DNA from: Datnioides undecimradiatus
Taxonomy: Eukaryota; Chordata; Actinopteri; Lobotiformes; Datnioididae
Reading direction: 5' to 3'
Length of the DNA: 64,000 bases
Assembly: GCA_008933995.1 (NCBI GenBank)
Contig: WARS01000014.1
Span: 5,813,192 to 5,877,191, forward strand
Of this stretch, positions 60,201 to 64,000 are shown in pieces. The position numbers and the translations under genes are program-made. Position 1 is the stretch's first letter. Each line of letters begins with the position of its first letter. A model generated the notes under the pieces. It was not told the DNA's origin and did not search any database. It saw nothing but the letters and a program-made list of their open reading frames with translations.

Positions 60201-63200
60201 TTACGCCTCGTTTTCTATGGTCATGCCTGGGTTGCTGGCACCTAAACACACACGCACAAAGGAAACCCCAGCATATAACTCATTAGAAAATCAGGTTAAA
60301 CTTTAGACCTTAGCGCGGTGTCATGGGACAAATTCCCAATCAGAAGTGTAACATTATCTGACCCTTCTTGTCTTTTTCGGCTCCACTCTCACTCTCTGTC
60401 CAGGAGGGGGTGCTGGTGAGCAGTCGACTCTGAGACTCCCTCAGAGGCTTGGAGGGGAACTGGCGGCCCTCTGCTGCACTGGAAACACACAAGCACACAT
60501 GAGCAGGGGTGAAGCCAACTGAGGAGTATTTACATGCTCCTTTACGTGATCCTTTAATCTTGCGATCTGAACGATTGACTTAAAACTGCAAGGTAATCAC
60601 CTTTCCTGCATCATTAAAGCTACAGGGTCAATAAACCTCCAGGGGCTGACGTGCATTTGTGCAAACTCTTTTGCATCTGTACCTGGATTCACTTTTCATG
60701 GATGTGTGTGTTCTTTCTCTTTTTTTACCTACCCCTTGTTGGCAGGGTTGGAGCCAGTGGGTGATGATGGCTGCTCGGGGTCCACATTCACCAGACAGGT
60801 CGGGAAAGAGCAGCCGTCCCCTAAACTGAAAAACAGCAGAACAACTCCATGCAGCTTTTGATAGGCAGCGGTCTCTGTAGCAATCGTAACAGTGGCTCAA
60901 GTAGAGAAGTGTGATGAAGTCAGTGAACTGATGAGTTACATTAGTCACCATCAGCATGATCACTGTAGCAGCTAATCATCTAAGTGTACTGAAGGGTGCA
61001 ATCAGTTTGGTTATGGACCTTTTACGTCAGCTTTTCATTTAAAACAGGAAACTGTGTCATTTTGTCCCTCAGATGTTGCACAGTCTCAGTTTATTTCCTC
61101 TACATCCACAAAAATGATAATACAGTGGCTTAGTTTCCAGAATAAATATATTTATTGTAACTAATTGTTGCAAATATTGGAACAAAATAAGCTCCTGTAT
61201 CCGATTACAACTGAATTTGCTCTCCACTACAACAACCTTTTGTTTATACAAAATGTAAAGTTTGGTGGGTTTTGACTGTGATTACCGAAAAGCTGTACAT
61301 TCCTAATGTTATTCATTCTGTTGGCATGAATTACTAATTTTGCAAAGCTGGAGCTTCTGCACGAATTCACAGTGGTGATGTTGTTGTTTACTGAAGCTAA
61401 TTCTTTCTTGGTCCTTTGGGACGTTTCCCTCTTTTGAACCATTTTGTTTGTGACAGGGCTGCACTAATCCTCAGACTCAACAGTGACTTCATTCATCCAA
61501 CACCTCCGTGACAACCTGAGGGGGATTATTTGAACTATAGAGGCGTTTTCTGAAGAGAATAAGTGTCACTGCCGGGAGCATTGATGCTGACTTTATAACT
61601 AATATGAAAACTCAGTGACCTCTTGTATGTAGACATTAGATGGAAACAACACCCCAGCTTCTCAACGGGTTTAAAGTCAGATGTAAGTTTTTTTTAGTCC
61701 TCGCCACAGGACAGAGCTGCGGAACCTGAAGTCTTTGACCTGATTGTCCTTCAGTCTAGACTCGAAACTGCAGGTCAGACAACCTTAATACATGGACGGG
61801 TTTTATTGGGTGTTTCCTCAGTCTGATCAGGCCATGTTATGCTTGCTGGATTTCCCCTTAGTGGAAAAGCTATAAAGCCTGACGTCCACACCAAAATGAG
61901 TTCTCCTCTCCCACAGAAAACACGTACTCAGCTGGTTGAAACTCCTCGCCAGTAGTCCAGCCTTTTCTTCTGTTAGTTGTCTGCGTCACATTGTATCACC
62001 TGCAGTAAGGTGAGGACCCCGCCCACTGAGAGCTAGATCGACCTCACTGCTGTTATGTTAAGATTCAAGTATGAGCCAAGAACAGCCAAGTTTCTCTGTT
62101 GTTCGTTGCAAAAACACCCAGTTTACTCCTGCTGTCTGAGCACGTCAGGACCGGTGGATTCACTTCATTTCTGACAAAAACATCATTTAAACCACTGTGT
62201 GTGCATTTAACTTGCTTTACATGAGCAGACCACTTTGTCACCCAGGGCCTCTAATGCTCGAGGACGGATCGTTAACAGCTGCTGTGTTGTTTTACTGATA
62301 ATTTTGCATGTGACTCTGTTAAACTTGAAGTTAGCATGCTGCTCAGCTAATGATGTATGATAACACTGTGTGAACACTGAGCCTCATTTGAAGCAGATTA
62401 AATACATGTTTATGCAAATTTGCTTGATAGACGTGACCTGAAGGTATCAATATAGCTGTATGTGAAAAAGAACTTAGTGGCAACAGACAAGCTTTATTTT
62501 GACAACCTGTTTCTAGCTTTCAGCTGTGAAATCAGTGTCTATCGGGTCTGCGTCAGAGTCTGGTTTGGTTTCGCACAGACTGTAGATTATGGGAGAGGGG
62601 CCTTTAAAACAAAGTTAGAGCTGAGCATTTCCAACAGAAGTTAAATAAAGGTACTGCAGCTATGAGACAAATAATATTCTAACATTAAAGCATGTGATCT
62701 TAATGTGAACATGGAAATGAGCACAATATATCCAGTTAAAAATCAGTTTTATTAGTTGATTTTCTCTTGAATGCCTCTGACACTTACCTGGAGAAAACAG
62801 GAATGGGCCAGTATTTCACTTCATCACCAAACACCTGCCTGACGTTCTTACTGAAGCCCAGGCTGAAACCGTTCTTGTCTGTGCCGTGGCGAAACACTGG
62901 AGAACGCACAGCCTCTGAGAAGACACACATGGAGACGAAGAGTCAGTCTGACACGAAGATGATTAAATACAACACTCCCTCTCGGTCTTTATATAATCTG
63001 TTATTCAGCCTGTGAACAGGAGCTTATTCAGACAAGAGATCAACACACGGAAGATGCCTGCTGAATGGCCACATCAATGGAACATTTCTGAATGAAAGTG
63101 TCTTTGTAGTCGAGGAAAAGCAGATCTCAGACTGCTCCGCCATGTGTGACTCCTCTTCCTAGCAGTGTCTGTTACTAAGCTGCTTACTGCTCTGAGCCTT

Positions 63201-63693
63201 GTGTCTTTGCATTACATTGTAACATACTCCTCTGGATAATCCACTCTCCTCAACACACAGACAAAGTGTGCCACTGTGTGCGCATAATCAGAAACCGCTC
63301 CGTCTGATAACGGCCCAGAGAGGCTCATCAAATGACAGCGCTGATGAGGACGCTGACTGACGGTGGGAAAAAAATGCAGTGAAACATCCTTCATCATTAC
63401 TGCCGAGATGACACTGTGCAAACAGTGAGCAGACTGAGCGCAGATACTCGCCGTGCGCACAAAGATGAGTGAGCTGCTGTCCCACAGAGGCTGTGTAATT
63501 ACTGCATCCGCAGACAGAACAAATACACACACGCATGCAGGCGTGAAGTACGCCACCTACCCAGAGTGGATCTGTTCTTGCAGACCAGCCAGCAGTGGTA
63601 GGTGAAAAGCGAAGCCAGGCTGACTGAAAACATGGAGGCTGAGAAGAAGAGGAAGAGGATGTGGAACTTCGCCTGAGTGTCTGGGAGTCCGTT
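60201..63693 (-). CDS. zdhhc2: zdhhc2, palmitoyltransferase, C-terminal exons only
   Basis: Five exons in order: 63693-63561, 62914-62788, 60825-60733, 60478-60363, 60241-60201 (TAA). Phases join (0, 1, 2, 2, 1), giving about 169 C-terminal residues of roughly 365; the upstream exons, with the zinc-binding DHHC active site, are beyond the right edge. The first exon holds the last membrane helix (FHILFLFFSASMFSVSLASL) and TYHCWLVCKNRSTL. Then come the conserved EAVRSPVFRHGTDKNGFSLG and VFGDEVKYWPIPVFSS, a variable Ser/Pro-rich cytosolic tail (FPSKPLRESQSRLL), and the end ASNPGMTIENEA. That end matches human NPALTMENET, a tail linked in mammals to endocytic recycling at the plasma membrane. ZDHHC2 attaches palmitate to proteins such as PSD-95. 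ZDHHC15 and ZDHHC20 are relatives, but the tail and neighbours fit ZDHHC2. It is convergent with cnot7. Confidence 0.93.
60826..62787 (-). other. zdhhc2 intron, nothing recognised
   Basis: About 2 kb, AT-rich, with no repeat family or extra exon recognised. Confidence 0.5.
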
Positions 63694-64000
63694 CTGAGGG
63701 AAAACAACAACTGAACAATCACCACAGCTGCTGAAAGACAGAGCTAAGAGGTGACACTACAACACACTGAGTGGGATCTGAGAGATTTCTACTCAAGTAT
63801 TCTAGCGGAGCTGAATAAACACTTTCTATTGCAGTGCCACTAACTAGTGGGTTCGGCTCATACCAGGTATTCTTTCAGACGGAAATGTGCTCTACCTCCA
63901 GCCTTGTGGAAAAAATCAAATACCACAAATTTAACACAGGGCGCATGTTTTCACATGTCTGTTCACATGAGATCAGTTATAGCATGTTCCATTTCTACAT

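Overview
The window reads as nuclear DNA of a teleost fish, probably a spiny-rayed one. Genes are split into many GT-AG exons, the proteins align closely with vertebrate families, introns are short, and a nearly intact fish-type Tc1 transposon is present. There are no prokaryotic operons or CRISPR arrays, and no tRNA or rRNA genes that I could recognise. Gene names come from my memory of the human proteins plus phase-consistent exon joining, not from a search.

From left to right the window carries six genes of the block known from human 8p22: mtus1 (+, microtubule-associated coiled-coil protein, 0.3-17.8 kb), pdgfrl (-, secreted Ig-domain protein, 18.8-24.8 kb), slc7a2 (-, cationic amino acid transporter CAT2, 25.4-36.7 kb), mtmr7 (+, myotubularin-family lipid phosphatase, 41.2-51.6 kb), cnot7 (+, CCR4-NOT deadenylase, 52.9-58.7 kb) and the C-terminal exons of zdhhc2 (-, palmitoyltransferase, 58.7-63.7 kb, continuing past the right edge). 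Order and relative orientation match the human block, except that vps37a, expected between mtmr7 and cnot7, is not visible. For every exon listed I checked that the reading phase is preserved across each junction; pdgfrl, slc7a2, mtmr7 and cnot7 give complete proteins of about 366, 655/656, 652 and 286 residues.

The genes share no pathway; the grouping is conserved synteny. The most informative points are: a mutually exclusive exon pair in slc7a2 (the CAT2A/CAT2B switch); an X-box plus CCAAT promoter candidate and new first exon for a short mtus1 form; a Tc1 element in a pdgfrl intron with long near-identical terminal repeats and a single in-frame TGA; a palindromic MITE in slc7a2; tail-to-tail cnot7/zdhhc2 genes whose poly(A) signals lie about 100 bp apart; and a Pumilio-type motif overlapping the cnot7 poly(A) signal.

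The remaining DNA is introns, UTRs and intergenic sequence with simple repeats and old interspersed repeats. I saw no convincing unknown multi-gene system.
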